A stretch of DNA of 64,000 nucleotides from Rhodococcus sp. 06-235-1A. GTDB lineage: Bacteria > Actinomycetota > Actinomycetes > Mycobacteriales > Mycobacteriaceae. Below the pieces are notes generated by a model, which was not told the DNA's origin, ran no database searches, and was given only the letters and a program-made list of their open reading frames with translations. The first letter of the stretch is position 1. Each line of letters opens with the position of its first letter. The translations under genes were made by a program, and so were the position numbers. Below, in pieces: positions 43,031-52,407 of this stretch. Where the stretch lies: positions 1 to 64,000 of the forward strand of contig NZ_NOYI01000006.1 of the NCBI RefSeq assembly GCF_002258785.1, written 5' to 3'.

Positions 43031-43116
43031 CCAGGACGCACCGACATCACCTCGGTGAGGCAGTCCGCCGAGGCCACCGGGCAGGGTGCCGATCGGTTCG
43101 AACCGTAGGGCAGAGT

Positions 43117-44028
43117 ATGGACATGATCGCGTACGGCTTCAGCGAATACGGCGGACCCGACACCGAATACCTTCTCGACCTACCCGTCCCCGAGCCGGGA
43201 CCGGGGCAGATTCTCGTCGCGGTACGTGCCGCCGGAGTCAACCCTGCGGACTGGAAGGTGCGGGCGGGCAACCGCAAAGACACCGTGCAGACAACTCTGC
43301 CCGCAGTTCTGGGTCGGGAAGTATCGGGCACCGTGGTCCTGGTCGGCTCCGGTGTGGACGAGTTCGCGGTCGGGGACCACGTGTTCGGGGGGACTGCTTC
43401 GGGCTACGGCGGCTACGCGCAATACACCGTGCTCAACGCGTCGAGCACCGCTCACAAGCCCGACTCCGTGTCGTGGGCGGCCGCGGCCACTCTGCCGGTG
43501 GCGGCAGGAACCGCATACGACGCTGTACGGAGCCTGGCCGTGACTGCGGGCCGTACCGTTCTCGTACTCGGCGCGGGCGGTGGTGTGGGTTCGGCCGTTC
43601 TGCAACTCGCGCGTGCGGACGGTGTGGACGTCGTGGCGGTCGCGAGCGCGGGAAAACGGGAGTGGATCGAAAGCCTCGGAGCCAGGTTCGTCGAATCCGG
43701 CAGCGACATCGCTGACGCGGTCGCCGGGCCGGTCGACGGCATCGTCGATCTCGTCGGCGGCGAGACGTTGCGCGCAGCCGCCACTGCCGTCGGGCCCGGA
43801 ACACCGATCGTCAGCGTCGCCGATCCGGTGCTCGCATCCGAGTGGGGTGGTTCCGGCGTCGTACGCGATCGCACCACCGCCGCCTTCGCCCGGCTGGCCG
43901 ACCTGACCGCCACCGGTGTGCTGCGCCCACGCATCGACCATGTGTTCCCGCTCGTCCGCGCAGGTGAGGCCCTCGCCCTCGTCGAGAACGGGCACTCGCT
44001 CGGCAAGGTGGTCGTCGAGGTTCGCTGA
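43117..44028 (+). CDS. Quinone oxidoreductase-like MDR-family NADP-dependent oxidoreductase
   Basis: A 303-residue zinc-independent medium-chain dehydrogenase/reductase. The N-terminal GroES-like domain includes RAAGVNPADWKVRAGN, and the coenzyme domain has VLGAGGGVGSAVLQLA. No catalytic or structural zinc cysteines are evident. Substrate unknown; quinones or enones are typical. A second ATG at 43123 follows a CAGAGT -10-like hexamer by 6 nt and could be a leaderless start. Confidence 0.9.
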   Translation: MDMIAYGFSEYGGPDTEYLLDLPVPEPGPGQILVAVRAAGVNPADWKVRAGNRKDTVQTTLPAVLGREVSGTVVLVGSGVDEFAVGDHVFGGTASGYGGYAQYTVLNASSTAHKPDSVSWAAAATLPVAAGTAYDAVRSLAVTAGRTVLVLGAGGGVGSAVLQLARADGVDVVAVASAGKREWIESLGARFVESGSDIADAVAGPVDGIVDLVGGETLRAAATAVGPGTPIVSVADPVLASEWGGSGVVRDRTTAAFARLADLTATGVLRPRIDHVFPLVRAGEALALVENGHSLGKVVVEVR

Positions 44029-44119
44029 CCCTCGGTTCGTGGCGCCGCATCACTGTCGGTGCCGTCCGGCACACTGCTACCCCGAGGGCAGACTGCGGAC
44101 GATCGACGATGGGGCGTGT

Positions 44120-44842
44120 GTGAGAAAACTGTGGGCGGCGACGGCGCTGGTGATCGCTGCGGTGATGATGGCTGCGTTCGGATCGTGCGACCGTACTGTC
44201 CTACCCGGCTTCTCCCCCGCCGCACCCGCTCCCGGCAGCCCCACCCGGGTGCAGATCGAACAGTTGCTGGCCCAGGTTCGTGTGGTCGCTGCCCGACCCG
44301 ACGCCCTCGGGTACGAGCGTGGGTGCAAGAACGGCGAAGGATGCGTGTTCGGACCGGCGTGGACGGACGACTACGACGGGCCGGGCGGCCACGACGGCTG
44401 CGGCACTCGCGACAACGTGTTGGCGCTGTCCATGTCGGAGGTCGAGTTTCGTGCCGGCACTCGCGACTGTGTCGTCCTGTCGGGTTCGCTCGCAGACCCG
44501 TACTCCGGTGAGCGGTTGCAGTTCACCAAATCCGATGCCGGGAAAATTCAGATCGACCACGTGTATCCACTGTCCGCAGCATGGGACATGGGCGCGAATA
44601 CGTGGTTGGCCGACAAGCGCATTCGGTTCGCCAACGACGTCGCCTTCAATCTGTTGGCGGTCAACGGAGCCGACAATCAGTCCAAGAGCGACAAGACTCC
44701 CTCGCAGTGGATGCCGCCGAACGCGGCGTACCACTGCTTCTACGCGGGCAAGTACCTGTCGGTGGCCGCCCAGTACGAGCTGCCGATCACCCAGGACGAT
44801 CAGAAGGCTCTCGCCTCGGTCGCCTCGACGTGCGCGGCGTAA
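44120..44842 (+). CDS. Exported HNH-type (DUF1524-like) nuclease protein
   Basis: A 240-residue protein with an N-terminal signal peptide (KLWAATALVIAAVMMAAFGS) and a Cys that could be a lipobox residue (AFGSC), or a cleaved peptide. The mature domain has the HNH-like arrangement IQIDHVYPLSAAWD and NLLAVNGADNQSKSDKTPSQ, as in DUF1524 (GmrSD C-terminal) proteins, plus several paired cysteines. An extracytoplasmic DNA/RNA nuclease is inferred. The GTG start is chosen because it begins the signal peptide. Confidence 0.83.
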   Translation: MRKLWAATALVIAAVMMAAFGSCDRTVLPGFSPAAPAPGSPTRVQIEQLLAQVRVVAARPDALGYERGCKNGEGCVFGPAWTDDYDGPGGHDGCGTRDNVLALSMSEVEFRAGTRDCVVLSGSLADPYSGERLQFTKSDAGKIQIDHVYPLSAAWDMGANTWLADKRIRFANDVAFNLLAVNGADNQSKSDKTPSQWMPPNAAYHCFYAGKYLSVAAQYELPITQDDQKALASVASTCAA

Positions 44843-44845
44843 CGT
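44840..44845 (+). promoter_or_regulatory. -10 element of a leaderless promoter overlapping a stop codon
   Basis: TAACGT spans the TAA stop of the nuclease gene and ends 7 nt before the ATG at 44853. It fits the TANNNT leaderless spacing, so the shikimate-dehydrogenase-like gene may have its own promoter. Confidence 0.45.
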
Positions 44846-44852
44846 AAGGCCG

Positions 44853-45680
44853 ATGGCAACGTCACACCCGCGCAGCTTCCTCGACCGTGAGACCCAGCTC
44901 TGCATGTCTCTGTCCGGCCGACCGAGCAACATCGGAACACGATTCCACAATTATCTCTACGACGAATTGGGCCTGAACTTCGTCTACAAGGCATTCACCA
45001 CCACCGACCTTGCCGCGGCCGTGGGTGGCGTTCGCGCGCTGGGCATTCGAGGCTGCGCCGTCTCCATGCCGTTCAAGGAAGACGTCATCGCGTTGGTCGA
45101 CGTGACGCACGAATCGGCCAGTGCCATCGACTCCGTCAACACCATCGTCAACGAGAACGGCGTTCTGCACGCATACAACACCGACTACCAAGCCGTTGCG
45201 AATCTGCTGGCGGCGCACTCCTTGTCGACCGACTTCTCGGTTGCCGTCACCGGCAGCGGCGGCATGGCGAAGGCTGTCGTTGCGGCACTGCGAGATTCGG
45301 GCTTCAGCCGAGGCACGGTCGTCGCACGTAATGCGACCACCGGCCCTGCCCTCGCCGAGACGTACGGCTACGAATGGTCTACCGAGGCGGTGGCGGCGGA
45401 TCTGCTGGTCAACGTCACTCCGGTGGGGATGGCCGGTGGCCCCGACGCCGACTCGGCGCCCTTCACCGACGACCAGATCGGCGCGGCGCACGCGGTGTTC
45501 GACGTTGTCGCGATGCCGTCCGAGACGCCGCTGATCGTCGCCGCCCGGGCGGCGAACAAGCCCGTGATCACCGGCGCACAGGTCATAGCCCTGCAGGCCG
45601 CAGAACAATTCGTCCTCTACACCGGTGTGCGGCCGTCGGACGAACAGATCGCCCGTGCCTCGGAGTTCTCGCGCAGCTGA
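44853..45680 (+). CDS. Shikimate 5-dehydrogenase-like protein
   Basis: A 275-residue SDH-fold protein. The catalytic Lys appears in AVSMPFKEDVI and the Asp in NTDYQAV; the NADP motif is TGSGGMAKAVVAAL. The N-terminal substrate loop reads SLSGRPSNIGTRFHNYLYD in place of the usual HSxSPxxHN motif, so substrate choice may differ. It is not near aro genes. More likely a specialised quinate/shikimate-type or amino-shikimate-like enzyme than the housekeeping AroE, but this is inferred. Confidence 0.8.
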   Translation: MATSHPRSFLDRETQLCMSLSGRPSNIGTRFHNYLYDELGLNFVYKAFTTTDLAAAVGGVRALGIRGCAVSMPFKEDVIALVDVTHESASAIDSVNTIVNENGVLHAYNTDYQAVANLLAAHSLSTDFSVAVTGSGGMAKAVVAALRDSGFSRGTVVARNATTGPALAETYGYEWSTEAVAADLLVNVTPVGMAGGPDADSAPFTDDQIGAAHAVFDVVAMPSETPLIVAARAANKPVITGAQVIALQAAEQFVLYTGVRPSDEQIARASEFSRS

Positions 45681-45681
45681 C

Positions 45682-46470
45682 TCACAGGTCCTGCCACCGA
45701 GGCTTGTTGGCGTAGGCGTAGCGGTAGTAATCGGCAAGCGCGAGCGACGACGCCGCCTCCTCGTCCAACAGCACCGTTGCATGTGGGTGCCACTGGATCA
45801 CCGATGCCGGACAGTGCGCCGACAGCGGTCCTTCGACGGCCGCAGTCACCGCATCGGCCTTCGACTCCCCTGTTGCGATCAACACGAGGTGACGCGCCTC
45901 GTCGATGGTGCCGAGCCCCTGTGTCAGCACGTGATGCGGGACGTCCTCGGGCGAATCGAAGAAGCGGGCATTGTCCGCGCGGGTCTGCTCGGTGAGTGTC
46001 TTCACCCTGGTCCTCGAGCGCAGCGACGATCCAGGCTCGTTGAAGCCTATGTGCCCGTCGGTGCCGATTCCCAGGATCTGAACATCGATGCCGCCTGCGG
46101 CTGCGATCGCCGCGTCGTAGCGCTGCGCCTCAACCGCGATGTCGTCTGCTTCGCCGTCGGGTGAGAACACCGCGGCATCGTTCAGGTCGACGTGGTCGAC
46201 GAAATTCTCACGAATGAACGAAAAGTACGACTGCTCCGCACTTCTCGCGAGACCGATGTACTCGTCGAGCAGAAAGGCCCGGCAGTGCGAGAACGACAGA
46301 CCTTCGTCGCGATGACGTCGCGCCAATTCGCGATAGGTACCCACCGGAGTGGATCCGGTCGCCAGCCCTAGAACAGGGGTCGATACCCGGGTTGATCGAA
46401 CTGCGCGCTCGACGATGTCGGCGGCCGTTCGGTCTACCGCGTCCACCCCGTCGAGGATCACGATCTCCAT
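45682..46470 (-). CDS. nagB: Glucosamine-6-phosphate deaminase
   Basis: A 262-residue enzyme isomerising and deaminating glucosamine-6-P to fructose-6-P plus ammonia. The phosphate-binding motif [15 protein letters not shown] and the active-site [13 protein letters not shown] segment are present. It starts directly at the nagA stop (no gap). Convergent with the shikimate-dehydrogenase-like gene. Confidence 0.95.
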   Translation of the reverse strand: MEIVILDGVDAVDRTAADIVERAVRSTRVSTPVLGLATGSTPVGTYRELARRHRDEGLSFSHCRAFLLDEYIGLARSAEQSYFSFIRENFVDHVDLNDAAVFSPDGEADDIAVEAQRYDAAIAAAGGIDVQILGIGTDGHIGFNEPGSSLRSRTRVKTLTEQTRADNARFFDSPEDVPHHVLTQGLGTIDEARHLVLIATGESKADAVTAAVEGPLSAHCPASVIQWHPHATVLLDEEAASSLALADYYRYAYANKPRWQDL

Positions 46471-47654
46471 CTAGCTGTCCTCCTCTATCGCGATTCCGCC
46501 CCTGATGACCCGCACAGGCTCGAATGCTGTGTCCACCACCAGTACGTCGGCTCTCATTCCACGCTCCAGGCGGCCGATGTCGGCACCGAAGCCGAATGTC
46601 GTTGCCGGTGTGGACGATCCGGCCCGCACCGCCTCGACCAGCGGCACGCCCGCGTTCTGTACGGCCCGGCGCACCAGATCCAATACGGTGGCTGTCCCAC
46701 CTGCGATCGGTGCCGTCTCCGAATCGGCCTCACGCGACAGGCGTGCGACCGAGTGACGGACGGTCACGTCCAGTGGTCCGAGTCGGTATCGGCCGTCCGA
46801 CATACCGGCCGCGGCCATCGCGTCGGACACCAGGGCGATCCGTGCACCACCGACGAGGTCGAACACGGCTCGTACGGTCTCGTCGGCGAGATGCACTCCG
46901 TCACCGATCAATTCGAGCACCATCCCGCCGCGGGCCGCGGTGGCCAAGCACTCGCTGACCGGCCCCGGTGCACGGTGGTGCCACGTCGGCATTCCGTTGA
47001 ACAGGTGCGTCGCCGTGATGGGCCCGCTCCCCAGTATCTCGATACCGCGGCGGGTGGTGAGAGCGTCGGCGTCCGTGTGCCCGATGCTCGGCACTATGCC
47101 GTTGTCTCGCAGGATCTGTGCGACGGCCGCGAACCCGTCGACCTCGGGCGCGAGAGTCATCGACCGCACCGCTCCCCGTCCTGCACCGACGATGTCCGTC
47201 AGCAGACCCGGATCACCGTTGCGCAGCGACGCCGGATCCTGTGCGCCGCACCGGGCGACGGACAGGAACGGCCCTTCGATGTGCACCCCGGCGATGTCCC
47301 CGGACTCGTACAGATCGGCCAATAGCGACGTCTGGCCGATCAGCCGTTCGGGCGGTGCCGACACCAGCGATGCGAGCATCGTCGTGGTGCCGCGGGAGCG
47401 GTGATGGCGCACCGCCGTCATGAGATCGGCGGCTGCGGAATCGGGGAACGACGCCCCCGCACCGCCGTGGCAGTGCACATCGACCAGACCCGGCAGGATC
47501 GTCGTCGAATCGGATTGCGGTAGTGCATCTCCCGCCCAGAGCCGGGTCGGTCCTACCCACGAGATCCGATCTCCCTCCAGTGCGACCACACCGTCCTCGA
47601 TGACCTCCTCGTCGGTGACGACTCGCCCTCGTAGCGTCGTCGGGTCCGAATCGG

Positions 47655-47658
<4 letters not shown>
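46471..47658 (-). CDS. nagA: N-acetylglucosamine-6-phosphate deacetylase
   Basis: A 395-residue amidohydrolase. The metal region begins LVDVHCHGGAGASF, and ATHLFNGM and SDAMAAAGMSDG are also visible. It removes acetate from GlcNAc-6-P after PTS uptake, feeding nagB. Its start overlaps the IIC stop by 4 bases, so the three genes form one operon. Confidence 0.95.
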
Positions 47659-48902
<1,244 letters not shown>

Positions 48903-48975
48903 GGCGACCTTCTCTTCGAGGCTGGTCCGTCAAGGATGATTCCGCTGTTGTGACCGGCTGCCATCAGGGGTACTG

Positions 48976-48991
48976 TCCGGTCATTACCAGT
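48976..48991. promoter_or_regulatory. Candidate GntR (DasR/NagR-type) operator
   Basis: Reading the minus strand, ACTGGTAATGACCGGA matches the actinobacterial DasR consensus ACTGGTCTAGACCACT at 10 of 16 positions. It lies in the divergent region between IIC and IIB, where control by the neighbouring GntR regulator is expected. A further GACCA half-site follows at about 49000. Inference by eye. Confidence 0.4.
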
Positions 48992-49080
48992 TGTAGTTTG
49001 ACCAGGTGGCGAGCTCATGTCAACCCAGACGTGTGATCCAGCCGACAGGAATTACAGTCGACAGAGAGTGGGAACGGACC

Positions 49081-49311
49081 ATGTCCAAGGCGGATGCAAT
49101 CGTGAAGGGCCTCGGCGGTGCCGACAACATCGTCGAGATCGAAGCATGTATCACTCGGCTTCGTACCGAGGTGAAGGACGGCTCGTTGGTCGACGAGGCG
49201 GCACTGAAGGCAGCGGGCGCCCACGGCGTGTTCCACAAGGGCACAGCTGTTCAGGTCATCGTCGGGCCCGAAGCGGACACGCTCGCCGAAGATATCGAAG
49301 ACATTCTGTGA
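49081..49311 (+). CDS. PTS glucose/GlcNAc subunit IIB
   Basis: A 76-residue stand-alone EIIB. The phosphorylated Cys is in EIEACITRLRTEV. It relays phosphate from IIA to the sugar bound by IIC. The ATG (MSKADAIVK) is chosen; the upstream reading is not protein-like. Its stop overlaps the IIA GTG by 4 bases. Confidence 0.94.
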   Translation: MSKADAIVKGLGGADNIVEIEACITRLRTEVKDGSLVDEAALKAAGAHGVFHKGTAVQVIVGPEADTLAEDIEDIL

Positions 49312-49772
49312 GCGACGCCAACCTGATCCTCAGTCCCGTTGCCGGCCAAGTCATCTCGCTTGCCGACGTCCCCGATCCGGTGTTCTCTGCGCAAATGGTG
49401 GGTTCCGGTGTCGCACTGCGCCCGGCCCCGAGCGATGCCCCCGTCGAGGTTCGTTCGCCGGTCGCGGGCAAGATACTCAAACTTCACCCACATGCGTTCG
49501 TCGTCTTCACCGACGACAAGGCGGGCGTACTGGTGCACATCGGCATCGACACCGTGAAGATGAAGGGCGAGGGCTTCGAACTCGTTGCGGCCGAGGGGGA
49601 TCGCGTGCAAGCAGGCGATCTCGTCGTGACCTACGATCCAGCTGCGATCGCAGCGGCGGGCTATTCCGATGTCGTCCCCGTCGTCGTCATGGACTCGAAG
49701 CCGGATTCGATCACCAGCGCGCACATCGGCACCGCCGTGGCATCGGGCGATCCACTGTTCGAGCTGCCCTGA
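49308..49772 (+). CDS. PTS glucose-type subunit IIA
   Basis: A 154-residue EIIA-Glc family protein. The active-site His is in VLVHIGIDTVKMKGEGF, and a second conserved His in LKLHPHAFVVF helps transfer. It accepts phosphate from HPr. Coupled to IIB by GTGA overlap and convergent with the GntR gene 2 bp away. Confidence 0.94.
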   Translation: MSDANLILSPVAGQVISLADVPDPVFSAQMVGSGVALRPAPSDAPVEVRSPVAGKILKLHPHAFVVFTDDKAGVLVHIGIDTVKMKGEGFELVAAEGDRVQAGDLVVTYDPAAIAAAGYSDVVPVVVMDSKPDSITSAHIGTAVASGDPLFELP

Positions 49773-49774
49773 TC

Positions 49775-50518
49775 TCACCGACGCTGCGGGGTGCGTCGCC
49801 GGCCTTCCACCTCCATCGAGAGCTGGTACCGATCGCATCGGTACCAGCTCTCGGTATGTTCGAGTGGCTCGTCGCCGCTGAAGGAGACTCGGTCGAAGTA
49901 CAGCACCGGTGCACCGCGTTTGGTGCCCAGCAGGGTCGCCGTATCACTGTCGGCCGCAGTTGCTTTGACGGTCTGCTCGGCCCTGTCGATGGTCAGACCG
50001 TAGTGAGTGTGCACGGCCTCGTACACGGACCTACTCAAATCGTGACCGATCAGACCCGGAAGCAGCGCGGCGCGAAACCAGCCGTCGTCCACGCTGACCG
50101 GTTCGGCGTCGGCCAATCGTAGGCGCTTGACGTGGTACGTCTGCTCCCCATCCGCCAGCCCCAGGGCACGAACGGTAGCCGCCGAGGGATTCTCGAGTCG
50201 AGCGAAGAGCACCACCGTCGTGGGTGTCAATCCTTGCGCGCGCATCTCCTCCGAAAACGACGCCAGGTGTAGACGAGATTGCACGGTGCGACTGGCCACG
50301 AAAGTACCTTTACCGCGGACTCGCACCAGATGTCCGTCGTTGACCAATTGCCCGATCGCTTCCCTGACGGTGATACGGCTGACGCCGTAGTCCTCCATCA
50401 GCTTGCGTTCGCTCGGCATCAAGTCGCCCGGCTGAAGCTCCTTGGTGCAGCGGTGCAACAGAATTGCGCGCAACTGTTCGTGTTTCGGGACCTGACTGTC
50501 CCTCAGATGTACGGGCAT
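49775..50518 (-). CDS. GntR/HutC-family regulator of GlcNAc utilisation
   Basis: A 247-residue repressor. Residues ~10-75 are the GntR winged helix (PSERKLMEDYGVSRITVREA), and the rest is a UTRA effector domain (YHVKRLRLADAEPVSVD). UTRA regulators such as DasR and NagR bind glucosamine-6-P or GlcNAc-6-P; control of the adjacent PTS and nag genes is inferred. The ATG giving MPVHLRDSQ is used. A perfect hairpin lies in its 3' end. Confidence 0.91.
   Translation of the reverse strand: MPVHLRDSQVPKHEQLRAILLHRCTKELQPGDLMPSERKLMEDYGVSRITVREAIGQLVNDGHLVRVRGKGTFVASRTVQSRLHLASFSEEMRAQGLTPTTVVLFARLENPSAATVRALGLADGEQTYHVKRLRLADAEPVSVDDGWFRAALLPGLIGHDLSRSVYEAVHTHYGLTIDRAEQTVKATAADSDTATLLGTKRGAPVLYFDRVSFSGDEPLEHTESWYRCDRYQLSMEVEGRRRTPQRR
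49817..49853. terminator. Hairpin terminator embedded in the GntR gene end
   Basis: A perfect 17-bp inverted repeat (49817-49833 with 49837-49853) with a 3-nt loop lies inside the last codons of the GntR gene. It is 45 bp beyond the convergent IIA stop and is well placed to stop IIA transcription. There is no T-tract, so it would be an I-shaped terminator. Its extreme symmetry is unusual for coding sequence. Confidence 0.7.
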
Positions 50519-50564
50519 CACCACTGCGCCGGCCTTTCGGTCAATCGCCGAGCCAGCGGTACGG

Positions 50565-50580
50565 ACTGGTCCGGTCCAAC
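50565..50580. promoter_or_regulatory. Candidate DasR-type operator upstream of the GntR gene
   Basis: ACTGGTCCGGTCCAAC matches the DasR consensus ACTGGTCTAGACCACT at 11 of 16 positions. It lies 47 bp upstream of the GntR ATG, in the divergent region with the BenE gene, suggesting autoregulation. Inference by eye. Confidence 0.45.
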
Positions 50581-50700
50581 CGAAGACTACGCGACGTCGG
50601 TACCACCTCGACAGCATTCCGCTACCCGAGGAACATCGCGGCCTTCGGCCGCTGGGAAAGGATGCGACAGACCGCGGCCCACCGTGCATGATCGACACTC

Positions 50701-51918
50701 GTGACCGCTGCCGATTCCGCCTACGGACCGACTCCACTCTCGACTCCCATCAGTGCCGGAATCGTGGCCTCATTGGTGGGCTTCACGAGCTCCTTCGCCG
50801 TCGTGCTGACCGGCCTGCGTGCGGTCGGTGCCACCCCGGCAGAGGCGGCGTCCGGATTGTCGGCGCTGTGCGTGACGCAGGCACTGGGCATGATGTGGCT
50901 GGCCCGCAGATACCGACAGCCCATCACCTTGGCGTGGTCGACGCCCGGTGCGGCGCTGCTGGCCGGAACCGGTGTGGTGGTGGGAGGGTGGCCCGCCGCC
51001 GTCGGCGCGTTCGTCACGGTCGGGATCCTGATCGTCCTGACGGGCCTGTGGCCCCGACTGGGTGCGCTGGTCTCGAGAATTCCAGTACCTCTTGCCCAAG
51101 CAATGTTGGCCGGGGTTCTCCTACCCCTGTGCTCGGCACCGGTGGCCGCGTTCGCCGACTCCCCCGCGCTGATAGCGCCGGTGGCGGTCGTCTGGCTCGT
51201 CGTTCTCCGCTTCAGCACCCGCTGGGCAGTGCCCGCAGCGTTCGTTGCAGCGGCCGCTGTCATCGCCGCAGACTTGATCGGCAGCGGCACCTCGATCGCG
51301 GCGTCCGATCTCGTTCCCGGAATCGACTGGACGGTTCCGCACTGGACCTGGCAGGCCACGATAGGGATCGCGGTGCCGCTGTACATCGTCACGATGGCGT
51401 CGCAGAACATTCCTGGCACCACGGTCATGGCGTCGTTCGGATTCCGAATCCCATGGCGCGCGTCGATGACGGTCACCGGAACCGGCACTGTCCTGGGTGC
51501 ATTCGCCGGCGGCCACACGATCAATCTCGCCGCGATCAGCGCTGCCCTGTCGGCCAATCCCGCTGCCCATCCGGACCCGAAGCGGCGATGGATCGCGGCC
51601 TTCTCCGTCGGTTGCTCGTATCTGGTGCTCGCGCTGCTGGCCACGGCCCTGGCAACCTTGGTGGCCGCGGCACCTGCAGGAGTGGTGGAAACCGTTGCGG
51701 GACTTGCACTGTTGGGGACCCTCGCGGCGTCCCTCTTCGGGGCACTCGAGCATGCGTCGGACAGGGAAGCGACCGTTCTGACGTTCCTCGTTGCCGCGTC
51801 CGGCCTGACGTTCGCAGGAATCGGATCCGCATTCTGGGCGTTGGTGGTCGGACTCGCGGTGCGGGCGATCCTGCGGCGGCAGTCCCCGATCGCTACCGCA
51901 CCCGAGGAGACTGGCTAG
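50701..51918 (+). CDS. Benzoate/H+ symporter, BenE family
   Basis: A 405-residue transporter with about 12 hydrophobic helices. It has the BenE-type loop PGAALLAGTGVVVGGWPAAV near residue 82 and SQNIPGTTVMASFGFRIPW. Benzoate is the textbook substrate, but many BenE members have unknown cargo; no aromatic-degradation genes are adjacent. GTG start with a CATGAT -10-like sequence 8 nt upstream. Confidence 0.88.
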   Translation: MTAADSAYGPTPLSTPISAGIVASLVGFTSSFAVVLTGLRAVGATPAEAASGLSALCVTQALGMMWLARRYRQPITLAWSTPGAALLAGTGVVVGGWPAAVGAFVTVGILIVLTGLWPRLGALVSRIPVPLAQAMLAGVLLPLCSAPVAAFADSPALIAPVAVVWLVVLRFSTRWAVPAAFVAAAAVIAADLIGSGTSIAASDLVPGIDWTVPHWTWQATIGIAVPLYIVTMASQNIPGTTVMASFGFRIPWRASMTVTGTGTVLGAFAGGHTINLAAISAALSANPAAHPDPKRRWIAAFSVGCSYLVLALLATALATLVAAAPAGVVETVAGLALLGTLAASLFGALEHASDREATVLTFLVAASGLTFAGIGSAFWALVVGLAVRAILRRQSPIATAPEETG

Positions 51919-51921
51919 TGT
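51916..51921 (+). promoter_or_regulatory. -10 element of a leaderless thioesterase promoter
   Basis: TAGTGT spans the TAG stop of the BenE gene and ends 7 nt before the ATG at 51929. It fits TANNNT leaderless spacing. Confidence 0.5.
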
Positions 51922-51928
51922 CTCGTTC

Positions 51929-52402
51929 ATGGCGGATCAGGTGAACGAAAGCGCGGAGTTGTCTCGTGCGTCGGATTTTCCGGCGTTGTGGCCGGTGCCG
52001 ACCCGGTGGGACGACAACGATCACTACGGGCACGTCAACAACGTCACCTATTACGCGTATTTCGACACCGCGGTCAACGGTTGGTTGATGGAGACGACAG
52101 GTGTGGACATTCGGGACTTGTCGGCGATCGGCGTCGTAGCGGAGACATCGTGCCGTTACCTGTCCGAGTTGAGCTTTCCGGATCGGCTTCAGGTCGGCCT
52201 GGCCGTCGAGAAGCTGGGTACCCGCAGCATCGTGTACTCGCTCGCGCTGTTCCGGGAGGCCGAGGACGATGCGCTGGAACTAGCAGCCCGGGGTCGTTTC
52301 GTACATGTCTACGTCGATAACGTCACGCGCAGACCGGTCGCGATCCCACCCGAGATCGAAAGCGCAGCACGCACTCTGGTGATCGGAACTTCGGCGAGCT
52401 GA
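51929..52402 (+). CDS. Acyl-CoA thioesterase (4-hydroxybenzoyl-CoA thioesterase-like hotdog)
   Basis: A 157-residue hotdog-fold protein. The conserved WDDNDHYGHVNNVTYYAYFD holds the catalytic Asp of the 4HBT family. It probably hydrolyses a small acyl-CoA. Acyl specificity is unknown. Located between the transporter and the convergent APH-like gene. Confidence 0.88.
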   Translation: MADQVNESAELSRASDFPALWPVPTRWDDNDHYGHVNNVTYYAYFDTAVNGWLMETTGVDIRDLSAIGVVAETSCRYLSELSFPDRLQVGLAVEKLGTRSIVYSLALFREAEDDALELAARGRFVHVYVDNVTRRPVAIPPEIESAARTLVIGTSAS

Positions 52403-52407
52403 CGGTT

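Noticed and set aside
44120..45680. Nuclease plus following gene as a toxin-immunity or defence pair
   Set aside because: The following gene is a shikimate-dehydrogenase-like enzyme with its own putative promoter, not an immunity-type protein.
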